Part shown: positions 45,228-53,825 of the stretch, in pieces
How positions within the stretch are numbered: position 1 is the stretch's first letter
How the letters are laid out: every line of letters starts with the position of its first letter
From: Rhizobiales bacterium 2SD
GTDB lineage: Bacteria; Pseudomonadota; Alphaproteobacteria; Rhizobiales; Beijerinckiaceae
Assembly: GCA_005502805.1 (NCBI GenBank)
Contig: SCMY01000004.1
Span: 310,001 to 374,000, forward strand
Reading direction: 5' to 3'
Length of the DNA: 64,000 nucleotides
Translations under genes and position numbers: made by a program
The notes under the pieces: model-generated
Told to the model about the DNA's origin: nothing
Database searches by the model: none
The model's input: only the letters and a program-made list of their open reading frames with translations

Positions 45228-46160
45228 TCAAAGACCCTTTGCCTCCAGCCAGGCGACGATCAGGGCCGCGATCTCGTCGCTGTTGTCCTCACACATCGGC
45301 ATATGGCCGTTGCCGGCGATGCCGCGCTCCGGCAGCCAGACGAACTCAGCGCCGAGATAGCGCGCCGTCGCAGCGTCGACCGCGCGCGGATGGCGCGGGT
45401 CGCTGTCGCCGGTGACGATCAGGATCGGCAACTTGGAAAGGTTCGCCGGGTCGGCGATGCGCAGCCCCTTGCCGCCGATGTTGAAGCGCTCGTTCATCAG
45501 GCGCGCGCTCTCGGGCACGATCGAGCGGCGATAGGCCTCGAAAGCCTGCTGCGGAAAGCGCTCGGAATTGGCCCAGTAGGCCCGCATGAACTCGGGCGGG
45601 ATGAAGAGCGGCCGGTCTTCCTCGACCCGGACCGGGCAGCCCAGGCTCTCATCGTCCTTGAGCTTGGCTACCGCCTCGGCATCATCGGGCAGCACAGGCA
45701 GGAGATTGGCCGGCCCGCCCGGCGCGACGCCGACGATCGCCGCGACCGTCTGCGGGCTCTGCTCGGCGATCCACCAGGCCATCGGCCCGCTCGCGGAGTG
45801 CACCAGCAGCACCGCGGGTCCGATTTCCTCCAGCAAGCGCTGCAGGCTCTCCGCGATCTCGGTGCTCGACAGCGTCGCGAAATCCGGCCGCATCGGCGAG
45901 CGGCCATGGCCGGGCCAATCCGGCACGAAGACCTCGCGGCCGGAAACCGCGAAAGCGGGCGCCCAGCCGGGGCGTCCGTCCGGCGTGGTGAGATAGCAGG
46001 CGCCGGTATGGCCGCCGCCATGGACGAGGACGATCGGCAGCTTACCCGATTGAGCCGCCCCGAGCCGGTCGACATAGATCGGATGGGCGTCCGTGCCCGA
46101 ATAGAAGCACCCCGGCGCGCGCGAAAGCGCCTGACGCCTTGTGGCACCAGCGTGGTCCAT
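45228..46160 (-). CDS. Alpha/beta hydrolase
   Basis: 310 residues from the ATG at 46160, which has a very strong GGGAGGAGG ribosome-binding sequence; an in-frame start at 46181 lies before it. The fold shows the oxyanion-hole VLVHGGGHTGACY, DWPGHGRSPM, the nucleophile elbow in LVHSASGPMAWW, an Asp in VTGDSDPRHPRA and the catalytic His in GIAGNGHMPMCED. No signal peptide. Divergent from a MarR regulator (60-bp gap) and upstream of a binding-protein gene, suggesting a substrate-inducible catabolic unit. Confidence 0.88.
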   Translation of the reverse strand: MDHAGATRRQALSRAPGCFYSGTDAHPIYVDRLGAAQSGKLPIVLVHGGGHTGACYLTTPDGRPGWAPAFAVSGREVFVPDWPGHGRSPMRPDFATLSSTEIAESLQRLLEEIGPAVLLVHSASGPMAWWIAEQSPQTVAAIVGVAPGGPANLLPVLPDDAEAVAKLKDDESLGCPVRVEEDRPLFIPPEFMRAYWANSERFPQQAFEAYRRSIVPESARLMNERFNIGGKGLRIADPANLSKLPILIVTGDSDPRHPRAVDAATARYLGAEFVWLPERGIAGNGHMPMCEDNSDEIAALIVAWLEAKGL

Positions 46161-46220
46161 CGCCTCCTCCCGGCACGGCAAGACCGTGCCATCTGTTGCC
46201 GAGGATGCTAGGACCGGCTC

Positions 46221-46757
46221 ATGGCGCGCGCAACAAAAAAGTCTAATGTGAGACTAATTCAGCAGGACGAGGCCGGCGAGCTCGATGCCGGGCAGCGGCG
46301 CGCCATCCTCGATGGCACCGCGATCCCGACCGCCTACAAGATCGGCTACATCCTGAACTTCTATCGCGAGCCCTCCTTCCGGGCGATCGAGATGGAATTC
46401 GGGCTGACCCGGCCGGAGATCGTCATCCTGATCTTCCTGACCGTGCGCGACGGCGCGACCGCCAGCGAGTTCTGCGAGTTCTCCGGCCATCTCAAGGCGA
46501 GTGTCAGCCGCGCCGTGATCCTGCTCGAGAAGAAGACGCTGATCCGGCGCGAGCCCGACAAGGCCGACAGCCGGCGCCAGCTCCTGTTCCTGACGCCTGA
46601 AGGCCGCGCGCTCTACGAGCGCTATATTCCGGCGCTCAAGGCCAGGGAGCAAGCGATGCTCGACTGCCTCTCCGGCGATGAGCGAGGCCAACTCGGGCGG
46701 CTGCTCGACAAGCTCGCCGCCCATGTCCCGCAATGGGGATTTGCTTCCGAGCTGTGA
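46221..46757 (+). CDS. MarR family transcriptional regulator
   Basis: 178 residues with a winged HTH: GLTRPEIVILIFLTVRDGAT, SEFCEFSGHLKASVSRAVILLEKKTLI (recognition region) and the wing RREPDKADSRRQLLFLTPEGRALY. It is transcribed divergently from the alpha/beta hydrolase, its probable target. The first codons are unusually A-rich (ACAAAAAAGTC) and contain an AGTCT-N6-AGACT dyad at 46240-46255, which may be an autoregulatory operator or a sign that the true start lies a little downstream; no better ATG exists until far inside the domain. Confidence 0.88.
   Translation: MARATKKSNVRLIQQDEAGELDAGQRRAILDGTAIPTAYKIGYILNFYREPSFRAIEMEFGLTRPEIVILIFLTVRDGATASEFCEFSGHLKASVSRAVILLEKKTLIRREPDKADSRRQLLFLTPEGRALYERYIPALKAREQAMLDCLSGDERGQLGRLLDKLAAHVPQWGFASEL
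46240..46255. promoter_or_regulatory. Candidate MarR operator dyad within the marR-like start
   Basis: AGTCT (46240-46244) and AGACT (46251-46255) form a 5-bp inverted repeat with a 6-nt spacer, twenty bases into the annotated coding sequence. Symmetry and position next to a divergent promoter fit self-repression. The repeat is short, so chance is possible. Confidence 0.3.
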
Positions 46758-46881
46758 GCCACAGCTGCATTGCGCCCGCCTGAGCGGGTTTTGCCCCTCG
46801 CGCGCTTGTGACATGCATGCCGCCGCGAAGAATGCTCTGCACGGCCGCAGCGGCAATGCGCCGCGACCGGAACGAGCAACG

Positions 46882-47850
46882 ATGACGATCGCATTGACGA
46901 GGCGGACCCTGCTGAGGCTCGCTGGCACCACCTCGCTCGCCGTGGCGGCCGCCGCAGCTGCAAGGGCGGAAGGGCCGACGCCGGTCGTCGGCCCGGGCGT
47001 TGCCGGCAGCGCACCGATCCGCTGCGGCGCTATCGGCCTGCGCGTGCGCGATCTCGACCGGATGAGCCGCTATTATCAGTCCGTGCTCGGCCTCGGCGTC
47101 ATCTCCACCAGCGCCGATGGCGTCATTCTTGGCGCCGGTGGCGTGCCGCTGGTCTGGATGGAGCCGCGGCCGCAGGCCGCTTTCGAGCCGCGCAACGCCG
47201 CCGGCCTGTTCCACACCGCCTTCCTGATGCCGTCGCGGCACGATCTCGCCCGCTGGCTCGTCCATGTCGCGCGCAACCAGACGCCGCTCACCGGCTTCGC
47301 CGATCACAGCGTCAGCGAAGCCGTCTATCTCGACGATCCCGAGGGCAACGGCATCGAGGTCTATGCTGATCGCGACCCGCGACTCTGGCGCTGGGAGGGC
47401 GAGCGCGTCGTGATGGGCACGCATCGGCTCGACGTCGACGGCATCCTTGCTCTAACCGACACCAGCCGCAGCGACTATCGCGACGCGCCGGCCGGGCTGC
47501 GCATCGGCCACATGCATCTGCGCGTCGGCGACATCGCGCAGTCCGAGAGCTTCTATCGCGACGCCATCGGTCTCGATTCGACCTCGCGCCGCGATACGGC
47601 GAGCTTCCTCTCATCCGGGCGTTATCACCATCATATCGCGCTCAACACCTGGAACAGCGCCGGCGCCGGGCCGCGCGACCGGGCTCAAACCGGCCTCGAC
47701 TGGTTCTCGCTCGAGGTCGCCGATCCCGCGCAGCTGGCGACACAGCGCGAGCGCATGGCGAAAGCCGGCTACGCGCCGACGACGGTGGCACGCGGTTTCG
47801 AGAGTACGGATCCGTGGGGGACGCGGCTCAGGCTGGTGGGCGTAGCCTGA
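46882..47850 (+). CDS. CatE-like VOC superfamily protein (extradiol dioxygenase type) with Tat-type signal
   Basis: 322 residues from the ATG at 46882. Residues 1-30 form a twin-arginine signal (LTRRTLLRLAGTTSLAVAAA). Two VOC modules follow, about 45-160 and 205-320. The first holds probable iron ligands: His111 in LFHTAFLMPSR, His in FADHSVSEA and Glu in PEGNGIEVYADR; the second has GHMHLRVGDIAQSESFYRDA and YHHHIALNTW. Motifs match catechol-2,3-dioxygenase CatE-type proteins, normally cytoplasmic. Export by Tat is unusual for this family. Adjacent MarR/hydrolase genes may belong to the same response. Confidence 0.83.
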   Translation: MTIALTRRTLLRLAGTTSLAVAAAAAARAEGPTPVVGPGVAGSAPIRCGAIGLRVRDLDRMSRYYQSVLGLGVISTSADGVILGAGGVPLVWMEPRPQAAFEPRNAAGLFHTAFLMPSRHDLARWLVHVARNQTPLTGFADHSVSEAVYLDDPEGNGIEVYADRDPRLWRWEGERVVMGTHRLDVDGILALTDTSRSDYRDAPAGLRIGHMHLRVGDIAQSESFYRDAIGLDSTSRRDTASFLSSGRYHHHIALNTWNSAGAGPRDRAQTGLDWFSLEVADPAQLATQRERMAKAGYAPTTVARGFESTDPWGTRLRLVGVA

Positions 47851-47852
47851 AC

Positions 47853-47945
47853 CGTCATGCTCGCCCTTGTGGCGAGCATCCACGTCTTGAACACCACACC
47901 CGACTAGCGAAGACGTGGATGGTCGGGACAAGCCCGACCATGACG
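47853..47945. repeat. CGTCAT-type palindromic intergenic repeat, copy B
   Basis: Starts CGTCATGCTCGCCCTTGTGG, contains the paired CCACGTCTT and AAGACGTGG, and ends GTCGGGACAAGCCCGACCATGACG written as separate halves GTCGGG and CCCGAC plus CATGACG. Near-identical in layout to copy D (57926-58018). It starts right after the CatE-like stop. Confidence 0.87.
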
Positions 47946-47977
47946 AGAAAGGTGCCCGTTGCGCCCGAAGGCGCTTC

Positions 47978-49507
47978 TCACATCGTCGCGCCGATCTGCC
48001 AGGGCACGAACTCGGCGTCGCCATAGCCGAGTTGCTCGGACTTGGAGCGCTCGCCCGAGGCGATCTTCAGCAGCGTCTCGAAGATTTCGCGGCCCTTCTC
48101 CTCCAGGCTCACGCCGTCGAGCACGTCGCCGCAATTGATGTCCATGTCGTCGATCATCTTTTCGTAGATCGGCGTGTTGGTGGCGAGCTTCACCGAGGGT
48201 GTCGGCTTGCAGCCATAGGCTGAGCCGCGCCCGGTGGTAAAGGCGAGGATGTTGGCGCCGCCCGCGACCTGCCCGGTCGCCGCAACCGGATCGTAGCCGG
48301 GCGTGTCCATGTAGACGAAGCCCTTGTCGCGCACCGGCTCGGCATAATGGTAGACGGCCGAGAGCGTCTTGGTGCCGCCCTTGGCGGCCGCGCCGAGCGA
48401 CTTCTCCAGGATGGTGGTGAGGCCGCCCGCCTTGTTCCCCGGCGAGGGATTATTGTTCATGCTCATCCGGGCGCGCTCGGTATAATCCTCCCACCACTTG
48501 ATGATGCCGACGAGCTTCTCGCCGACCTCGCGGGTGGCGGCGCGGCGGGTGAGCAGATGCTCGGCGCCATAGATCTCCGGCGTCTCCGACAGGATCGCAG
48601 TGCCGCCATGCTCGACCAGAATGTCGACGGCGGCGCCCAGCGCCGGATTGGCGGTGATGCCGGAATAGCCGTCCGAGCCGCCGCATTGCAGCGCCAGCAT
48701 CAGTTCGGAAGCCGGCACCGTCTCGCGCGACACCCGGTTGGCGATCGGCAGCATCGTCTTCAGCGCCTCGACGCCGGCCGCGACGCTCTTCTTGGTGCCG
48801 CCGGTCTCCTGGATGGTCATGGTGCGGAAGATGTCGCTCTCCTCGACGCCATAGGCCTCCTTCATCCGCTTGATCTGGAAGCCTTCGCAGCCGAGGCCGA
48901 CGACCAGCACCGCCGCCATGTTGGGGTTGCAGGCATAGCCCCAGGTGGTGCGCTTCAGCACCTCGAAGCTCTCGCCATTGTAGTCGATGCCGCAGCCGGT
49001 GCCGTGCGTCAGCGCGATCACGCCGTCGACATTGGGGTAGTCGGCGAGGATGCCGGAGCGCTTGACCTCTTCGGCCATGAAGCGCGCGGCCGAGGCCGAG
49101 CAGTTCACCGAGGTCAGGATGCCGACATAGTTGCGCGTGCCGGCGCGGCCGTCCTTGCGACGGAAGCCCTGGAAGGTTGCCTGCTGCTCGACCGGCAGGA
49201 TCAGCTCCTTCTTGGCCTCGGCGGCATAGGCATAGTCGCGCTCGAAGGCGTGGAAGCCGGTATTGTGCTCGTGCACCCATTCGCCCGGCGGGATGTCGAG
49301 CGTTGCGAAGCCGATGATCTGCCCGAATTTGCGGATCGGCTCGTCCTTGGCGATCTTGGTCAGCGCGATCTTGTGGCCGCGCGGGATGCGCTTCAGCGCG
49401 GTGACTCCAGCTGCGCTGACACCGACATCGATCGGGTCGACGGCGACCGCGACATTGTCGGCGGCATTGAGCTTGAGCGTGCGCGGCGGAACGACTTTGT
49501 CGAGCAT
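47978..49507 (-). CDS. uxaA: UxaA family altronate dehydratase (full length)
   Basis: 509 residues. N-terminal SAF-like domain (about 1-95: LNAADNVAVAVDPIDVGVSA, GHKIALTKIAKDEPIRKFG, HEHNTG) and the large C-terminal dehydratase domain: RAGTRNYVGILTSVNCSASA, ALTHGTGCGIDYNGE, LVVGLGCEGFQ, ALQCGGSDGYSGITANPALG. These fit altronate dehydratase and the related galactarate dehydratase; the two are hard to separate by eye. It dehydrates a sugar acid to a 2-keto-3-deoxy acid. The gnd/gntK genes 0.5 kb upstream on the same strand handle related sugar acids. Confidence 0.87.
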   Translation of the reverse strand: MLDKVVPPRTLKLNAADNVAVAVDPIDVGVSAAGVTALKRIPRGHKIALTKIAKDEPIRKFGQIIGFATLDIPPGEWVHEHNTGFHAFERDYAYAAEAKKELILPVEQQATFQGFRRKDGRAGTRNYVGILTSVNCSASAARFMAEEVKRSGILADYPNVDGVIALTHGTGCGIDYNGESFEVLKRTTWGYACNPNMAAVLVVGLGCEGFQIKRMKEAYGVEESDIFRTMTIQETGGTKKSVAAGVEALKTMLPIANRVSRETVPASELMLALQCGGSDGYSGITANPALGAAVDILVEHGGTAILSETPEIYGAEHLLTRRAATREVGEKLVGIIKWWEDYTERARMSMNNNPSPGNKAGGLTTILEKSLGAAAKGGTKTLSAVYHYAEPVRDKGFVYMDTPGYDPVAATGQVAGGANILAFTTGRGSAYGCKPTPSVKLATNTPIYEKMIDDMDINCGDVLDGVSLEEKGREIFETLLKIASGERSKSEQLGYGDAEFVPWQIGATM

Positions 49508-49671
49508 GATGATACCTTGGAACCGGCGGCTCCCCCGCCTCCCCTAAGCAATGCTCTGATTGCGGCCTTTTTTCAATCGGTTGAAACTGGGAGCGGGCTT
49601 GCAGCCGGCGCCGGACGGGCGCAGGCTGTTTCTGGACGGGATATGCCCGTTCGACGTGGACGGAGGCTTCC

Positions 49672-49830
49672 GTGCACACTGCCGATCGCTCGCAGGCGCC
49701 ATTGCTGCCGCTGATCCTGGCCTATCTCCGGCACAGGGTGGGGCTGGTCGCCGCCTTCCTCAGGCCGCGCCATCGCGCCCAGGATATCGCGGCGCTGACC
49801 TCGCGGGACAGCGCCCCGCCGGGCGGCTAG
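49672..49830 (+). CDS. Possible 52-residue small protein
   Basis: A short frame starts at GTG 49672 with a perfectly placed GGAGG (49662-49666) and ends at TAG 49830. The peptide begins VHTADRSQAPLLPLILAYL and continues with a basic stretch (RHRVGLVAAFLRPRHRAQD). A semi-hydrophobic helix is possible. It is in the gap between the divergent uxaA-like gene and the convergent gntK. No family recognised; the ribosome-binding site is the main support. Confidence 0.4.
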   Translation: MHTADRSQAPLLPLILAYLRHRVGLVAAFLRPRHRAQDIAALTSRDSAPPGG

Positions 49831-49845
49831 CCGCGCCGGGGCATG

Positions 49846-49952
49846 CGTCATGCTCGGGCTTGCCCCGAGCATCTCAGGCAGGTGAGGCTCCGGTCAGAGC
49901 CTTCTGGTCAGGAGATTCTCGGGTCTGCGCTTCGCTTCGCCCGAGAATGACG
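49846..49952. repeat. CGTCAT-type palindromic intergenic repeat, copy C
   Basis: Begins CGTCATGCTCGGGCTTGCCC and ends with TTCGCCCGAGAATGACG. It is essentially the reverse complement of copy A (27788-27895), sharing the GGTCTGCGCTTCGCTTCGCC segment, with several substitutions in the middle. It sits 11 bp before the gntK stop codon. Confidence 0.85.
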
Positions 49953-49963
49953 GCAGCGTCGGC

Positions 49964-50491
49964 TCACCCCAACCGCAGCTCGCGCACGACCTGCTCGACG
50001 ATCGCCTCCTTGCTGGCCTCGACCTGCACGACGAGCGGCTTCTCGTCCGAGCCTGGCTCCTCCAGCGTCGCGAACTGGCTGTCGAGCAGCGCGGGCGGCA
50101 TGAAGTGGTGCTGGCGCGCCGCCATGCGCTGGCCGATCAGCTCACGCGAGCCCCTGAGATAGACCAGCGCGACGTCCGGCCGGTCGCCGACGATCACCTC
50201 GCGATAGGCCTTCTTCAGCGCCGAGCAGGTGACGATGCCGTTGCCGCCGCTGGCGCGTAGATCGTCGATCCAGGCCGCGATCGCCGCCAGCCAGGGCTTG
50301 CGGTCCTCGTCGGTCAGCGGAATGCCGGAAGACATCTTGGCGACGTTCGCTGGCGGATGGAACGAGTCGGCGTCGCGGAAGGGCCAGCCGAGCCGCTCGG
50401 CCAGCCGCTCGCCGAGCGAGGTCTTGCCCGAGCTCGCCACGCCCATCACGACGATCACCGCCGGCGCGCCGGCGTCCTTGGCCAAAACCAT
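49964..50491 (-). CDS. gntK: Gluconokinase (GntK type)
   Basis: 175 residues, the usual length. P-loop VVMGVASSGKTSLGERLAE, then RDADSFHPPANVAKMSSGIPLTDEDR, the gluconate-binding segment of GntK/IdnK kinases, and TCSALKKAYREVI and HHFMPPALLDSQFATLE. It phosphorylates gluconate to 6-phosphogluconate, the substrate of the enzyme encoded immediately upstream (gnd, 5-bp gap). Together they feed the pentose-phosphate pathway. Confidence 0.95.
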   Translation of the reverse strand: MVLAKDAGAPAVIVVMGVASSGKTSLGERLAERLGWPFRDADSFHPPANVAKMSSGIPLTDEDRKPWLAAIAAWIDDLRASGGNGIVTCSALKKAYREVIVGDRPDVALVYLRGSRELIGQRMAARQHHFMPPALLDSQFATLEEPGSDEKPLVVQVEASKEAIVEQVVRELRLG

Positions 50492-50496
50492 TCGTC

Positions 50497-51483
50497 TCAG
50501 CCCTGCTTCTTCGGCTCGACATGGCCGCCGAAGCCGGCGCGCATGGCGGAAAGGATTTTCTCGGCGAAGGTGTGGTCCTTGCGCGAGCGGAAGCGGGTGT
50601 AGAGCGAGGAGGTCAGCACCTCGGCCGGCGTCGCGGTTTCGATCGCCGCCTGCACCGTCCAGCGCCCCTCGCCCGAATCCGAGACATGGCCGGAATAGGC
50701 GCCGAGCTCCTCGTCGGCGGCCAGCGCCTCCGCTGTGAGGTCGAGCAGCCAGGAGGTCACGACCGAGCCGCGCCGCCAGACCTCGGCGATCTCGGCGACG
50801 TCGAAGTCGAAGCTGTAGTCCTCCGGCAGGCCGTCCTTGGCCGAAGCGTTGCGCAGGAGGTCGAAGCCCTCGGCGAAGGCCTGCATCATCCCGTATTCGA
50901 TGCCGTTATGGATCATTTTGACGAAATGGCCGGCGCCGGCCGGACCGCAATGCAGATAGCCCTGTTCGGCCGTCGGATTGCGACCCTCGCGATGTTTGGT
51001 CGGCTCGATCTCGCCCTTGCCCGGCGCCAGCGCCTGGAAGATCGGCTCCAGCCGATCGAAGGTCGCCTTGTCGCCGCCGATCATCAGGCAATAGCCTCGC
51101 TCCAGCCCGTGCACGCCGCCGGAGGTGCCGATATCGAGATAGTGCAGGCCCTTGGCTTCGAGCTCGCGCCCGCGCCGGACATCGTCCTTCCAGAAGGCGT
51201 TGCCGCCATCGATCAGCGTATCGCCGGGGCTCATCATCGCGGCGAGGTCGGCGAGCGTCCTTTCGGTGATCTCACCGGCCGGCAGCATGATCCAGATCGC
51301 GCGCGGCGCCTGCAGCTTCGCCACCATCTCCTTGAGATCGCCGACATTGACGGCGCCGTCCTTGGCCAGCGCCTCGCCCGGCTTCGGGTCGCGATCATAG
51401 ACCACGCAATTGTGCCCGGCGCGGTGCAGCCGCCGGACGATATTGGCTCCCATGCGGCCGAGGCCGACCACTCCAAGCTGCAT
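50497..51483 (-). CDS. gnd: 6-phosphogluconate dehydrogenase, decarboxylating (short form)
   Basis: 328 residues from the ATG at 51483, the length of the short bacterial NAD-preferring group rather than the 470-residue form. Rossmann motif [16 protein letters not shown], the substrate-binding [18 protein letters not shown], and the catalytic Lys in [17 protein letters not shown] are present. It oxidises and decarboxylates 6-phosphogluconate to ribulose 5-phosphate. The stop lies 5 bp from the gntK start, forming a gluconate operon. The divergent Kef gene starts 213 bp away. Confidence 0.93.
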   Translation of the reverse strand: MQLGVVGLGRMGANIVRRLHRAGHNCVVYDRDPKPGEALAKDGAVNVGDLKEMVAKLQAPRAIWIMLPAGEITERTLADLAAMMSPGDTLIDGGNAFWKDDVRRGRELEAKGLHYLDIGTSGGVHGLERGYCLMIGGDKATFDRLEPIFQALAPGKGEIEPTKHREGRNPTAEQGYLHCGPAGAGHFVKMIHNGIEYGMMQAFAEGFDLLRNASAKDGLPEDYSFDFDVAEIAEVWRRGSVVTSWLLDLTAEALAADEELGAYSGHVSDSGEGRWTVQAAIETATPAEVLTSSLYTRFRSRKDHTFAEKILSAMRAGFGGHVEPKKQG

Positions 51484-51695
51484 CGCGAACGCTCCTGCTG
51501 CCGGCAGAGAGCCGGCTTTGGCGATGCTAAATGCCCCGATGACGACCTGCCGGCAAGCGTTGGCCGGCCGGCACGCCAACTGCATCCTGTTGTCCGGGCG
51601 CTCTGGCGGCCGAGCCAAAGCTTGCCTAAACCGCCCCGACGCCTTCTGTTTCGAGGGCACCGATATCCACAGCGAAGGCAGGCAAAGGGAGCGTC

Positions 51696-53510
51696 ATGGC
51701 GGCGGAAGGCTTCTCTCAGGATCTGGTTCAGGCCGTCGGGCTTCTGGGAGCGGGCGTCATCGCGGTGCCGATCTTCCGCAAGCTCAAGCTCGGTTCGGTG
51801 CTCGGCTATTTCGCCGGCGGTCTCGTCATCGGCCCCTCCGGCATCGGCCTGTTCTCCAATCCGGAAAGCGTGCTCCACGTCGCCGAATTCGGCGTCGTCA
51901 TGTTCCTGTTCATCATCGGGCTGGAGATGCAGCCCTCGCGGCTCTGGAACCTGCGCGGCGAGATTTTTGGCCTCGGCGTCGCCCAGGTCGGGCTCTGCGG
52001 CGCGCTGCTGACCGGCGTCGGCATCCTCGCCGGGCTTAGCCCCGCAGCAGCCTTCATCGCCGGCATGGGCTTCGTGCTCTCCTCCACCGCGGTGGTGATG
52101 CAGATGCTGAACGAGCGCGGCGAAGCCTCGACGCCGCAGGGCCAGCAGGCGGTCTCGATCCTCTTGCTCGAAGACCTAGCCATCGTGCCGCTGCTCGCCG
52201 TCGTCGCCGTACTGGCGCCCGCGAAAGCGGCCGAAAGCAGCGGGATCATGCCGCTCCTGATCGGCGCCGGCTCGCTGATCGGCCTCGTCATCGCCGGCAA
52301 GTACCTGCTCAACCCGATGTTCCGGCTGCTCGCCAACGCGCAGGCCCGCGAGGTCATGACCGGCGCGGCGCTGCTCGTCGTGCTCGGCTCGGCGCTGGCG
52401 ATGCAGCTCGGCGGCCTCTCCATGGCGATGGGCGCCTTCCTCGCCGGCGTGCTGCTCTCGGAATCGACCTTCCGCCACCAGCTCGAGGCCGATATCGAGC
52501 CGTTCCGCGGTCTGCTGCTCGGCATGTTCTTCCTGGCGGTCGGCATGTCGCTCGATCTCAAGCTGATCGGCCAGGAATGGCGGGTCGTGGCGCTCGGCGT
52601 CGCCGCCTTCATGCTGGTCAAGGCGACCGGCATCTTCATCGTCGCCAAGCTGTTCGGCACCCGTACGCGCAATGCGATCACCCGCGTCGCCTTGTTCTCG
52701 CAGGGCGGCGAGTTCGCCTTCGTGCTCTACAGCGCCGCCGCGGCCGCGGGCATTTTCGACGCGCGCATCAACGCCATCGCCAGCGCCATCGTGATCCTGT
52801 CGATGGCGTTGACGCCACTGGTCGTGCTCGCCATCGATCGCTTCATGCCGCCCGAACAGGAATCGCTGGACGGCGTCGAGCATGCCGAGGGCCTCAAGGG
52901 GCGCATCCTCGTCGTCGGCTTCGGCCGCTTCGGCCAGGTGGCGAGCCAGGCCTTGCTCGCCCGCGGCTGCAGCATCTCGCTGATCGAGACCGACGTCGAA
53001 ATGATCCAGGCCGCCGCGACCTTCGGCTTCAAGGTTTATTATGGCGACGGCACCCGCGCCGACATTCTGCACGCTTCCGGAGCCCATCAAGCCGAGGCGA
53101 TCCTGGTCTGCGTCGAGAAGCGCGAGACGGCCAATGCGATCGTGCGGGTCGCGCAGGCCGAGTTCCCGCATGCCAAGCTGTTCGTGCGCGCCTTCGACCG
53201 CGGCCATGCGATGGACCTGATCCGCGCCGGCGTCGACTACCAGATCCGCGAGACCTTCGAATCCGCCATGGTCTTCGGCGGCGAGGTGCTGCGTGGGCTG
53301 GGTGTGCCGGAGGAGGAAGCCGCGGAGATCGTCGAGGATGTCCGCCGCCGCGACGCCGAGCGCCTCGACCTCCAGGTCGCGAGCGACATCCATGCCGGCC
53401 AGGACCTGATCCACTACGGCAACCAGCCGACCCCGGCACCGCTCACCAAGCCGAAGGCGGCGGGCACGGTGATCGGCGACCTGCCGGATGCAGCTGGCGC
53501 CAGGTCCTGA
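51696..53510 (+). CDS. Monovalent cation:proton antiporter-2 family protein (KefB/KefC-like)
   Basis: 604 residues with about 12 transmembrane helices (to about 390): GAGVIAVPIFRKLKLGSVLGY and FIIGLEMQPSRLWNLRG match CPA2 proteins. A C-terminal TrkA-N/RCK domain begins at RILVVGFGRFGQVASQAL and includes VYYGDGTRADILHASGA. No TrkA-C domain follows. KefB/C proteins efflux potassium and are gated by glutathione conjugates during electrophile stress; I see no KefF/G partner nearby. The ATG at 51696 follows AAAGGGAG. Confidence 0.9.
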   Translation: MAAEGFSQDLVQAVGLLGAGVIAVPIFRKLKLGSVLGYFAGGLVIGPSGIGLFSNPESVLHVAEFGVVMFLFIIGLEMQPSRLWNLRGEIFGLGVAQVGLCGALLTGVGILAGLSPAAAFIAGMGFVLSSTAVVMQMLNERGEASTPQGQQAVSILLLEDLAIVPLLAVVAVLAPAKAAESSGIMPLLIGAGSLIGLVIAGKYLLNPMFRLLANAQAREVMTGAALLVVLGSALAMQLGGLSMAMGAFLAGVLLSESTFRHQLEADIEPFRGLLLGMFFLAVGMSLDLKLIGQEWRVVALGVAAFMLVKATGIFIVAKLFGTRTRNAITRVALFSQGGEFAFVLYSAAAAAGIFDARINAIASAIVILSMALTPLVVLAIDRFMPPEQESLDGVEHAEGLKGRILVVGFGRFGQVASQALLARGCSISLIETDVEMIQAAATFGFKVYYGDGTRADILHASGAHQAEAILVCVEKRETANAIVRVAQAEFPHAKLFVRAFDRGHAMDLIRAGVDYQIRETFESAMVFGGEVLRGLGVPEEEAAEIVEDVRRRDAERLDLQVASDIHAGQDLIHYGNQPTPAPLTKPKAAGTVIGDLPDAAGARS

Positions 53511-53529
53511 GGCCCGGCGCCGATTGCCG

Positions 53530-53820
53530 TCAGGGGAACATCAGCGGTAGCGGCTCCACCTGCCAAGTGGCGTCGAGCGCCAGCAGCCTGACGGCATCTA
53601 CGCCGAGCCCGTCGCCGATCGCCTCGGCAGCGAAGCGCTCGGCCCCAGCCAGTTCCGGAAAGCCGACAGCCAGCAGCATGTTGCCGGGCGCATTCCGCTC
53701 GCGGGCGACGAAGCTCAGCTTCGCCCGCCCATTGAGCCCGAGCCGGCCGACCCGCGCGAGCAGGGCCTCGCGCAGATCCTCGCGCCCCGCCGCGATCTCA
53801 CAGAGGACGAGCGCCTCCAT
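53530..53820 (-). CDS. Hypothetical protein downstream of acdS
   Basis: 96 residues from the ATG at 53820, 5 bp after the acdS stop; a TTG at 53829 would overlap it. The sequence MEALVLCEIAAGREDLREALLAR is helix-rich and the second half alternates strands and helices (KLSFVARERNAPGNMLLAVGF, DAVRLLALDATWQVEPL). It has no signal peptide. No family recognised. Coupling to acdS suggests a shared condition of expression, nothing more. Confidence 0.6.
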   Translation of the reverse strand: MEALVLCEIAAGREDLREALLARVGRLGLNGRAKLSFVARERNAPGNMLLAVGFPELAGAERFAAEAIGDGLGVDAVRLLALDATWQVEPLPLMFP

Positions 53821-53825
53821 GGCGC

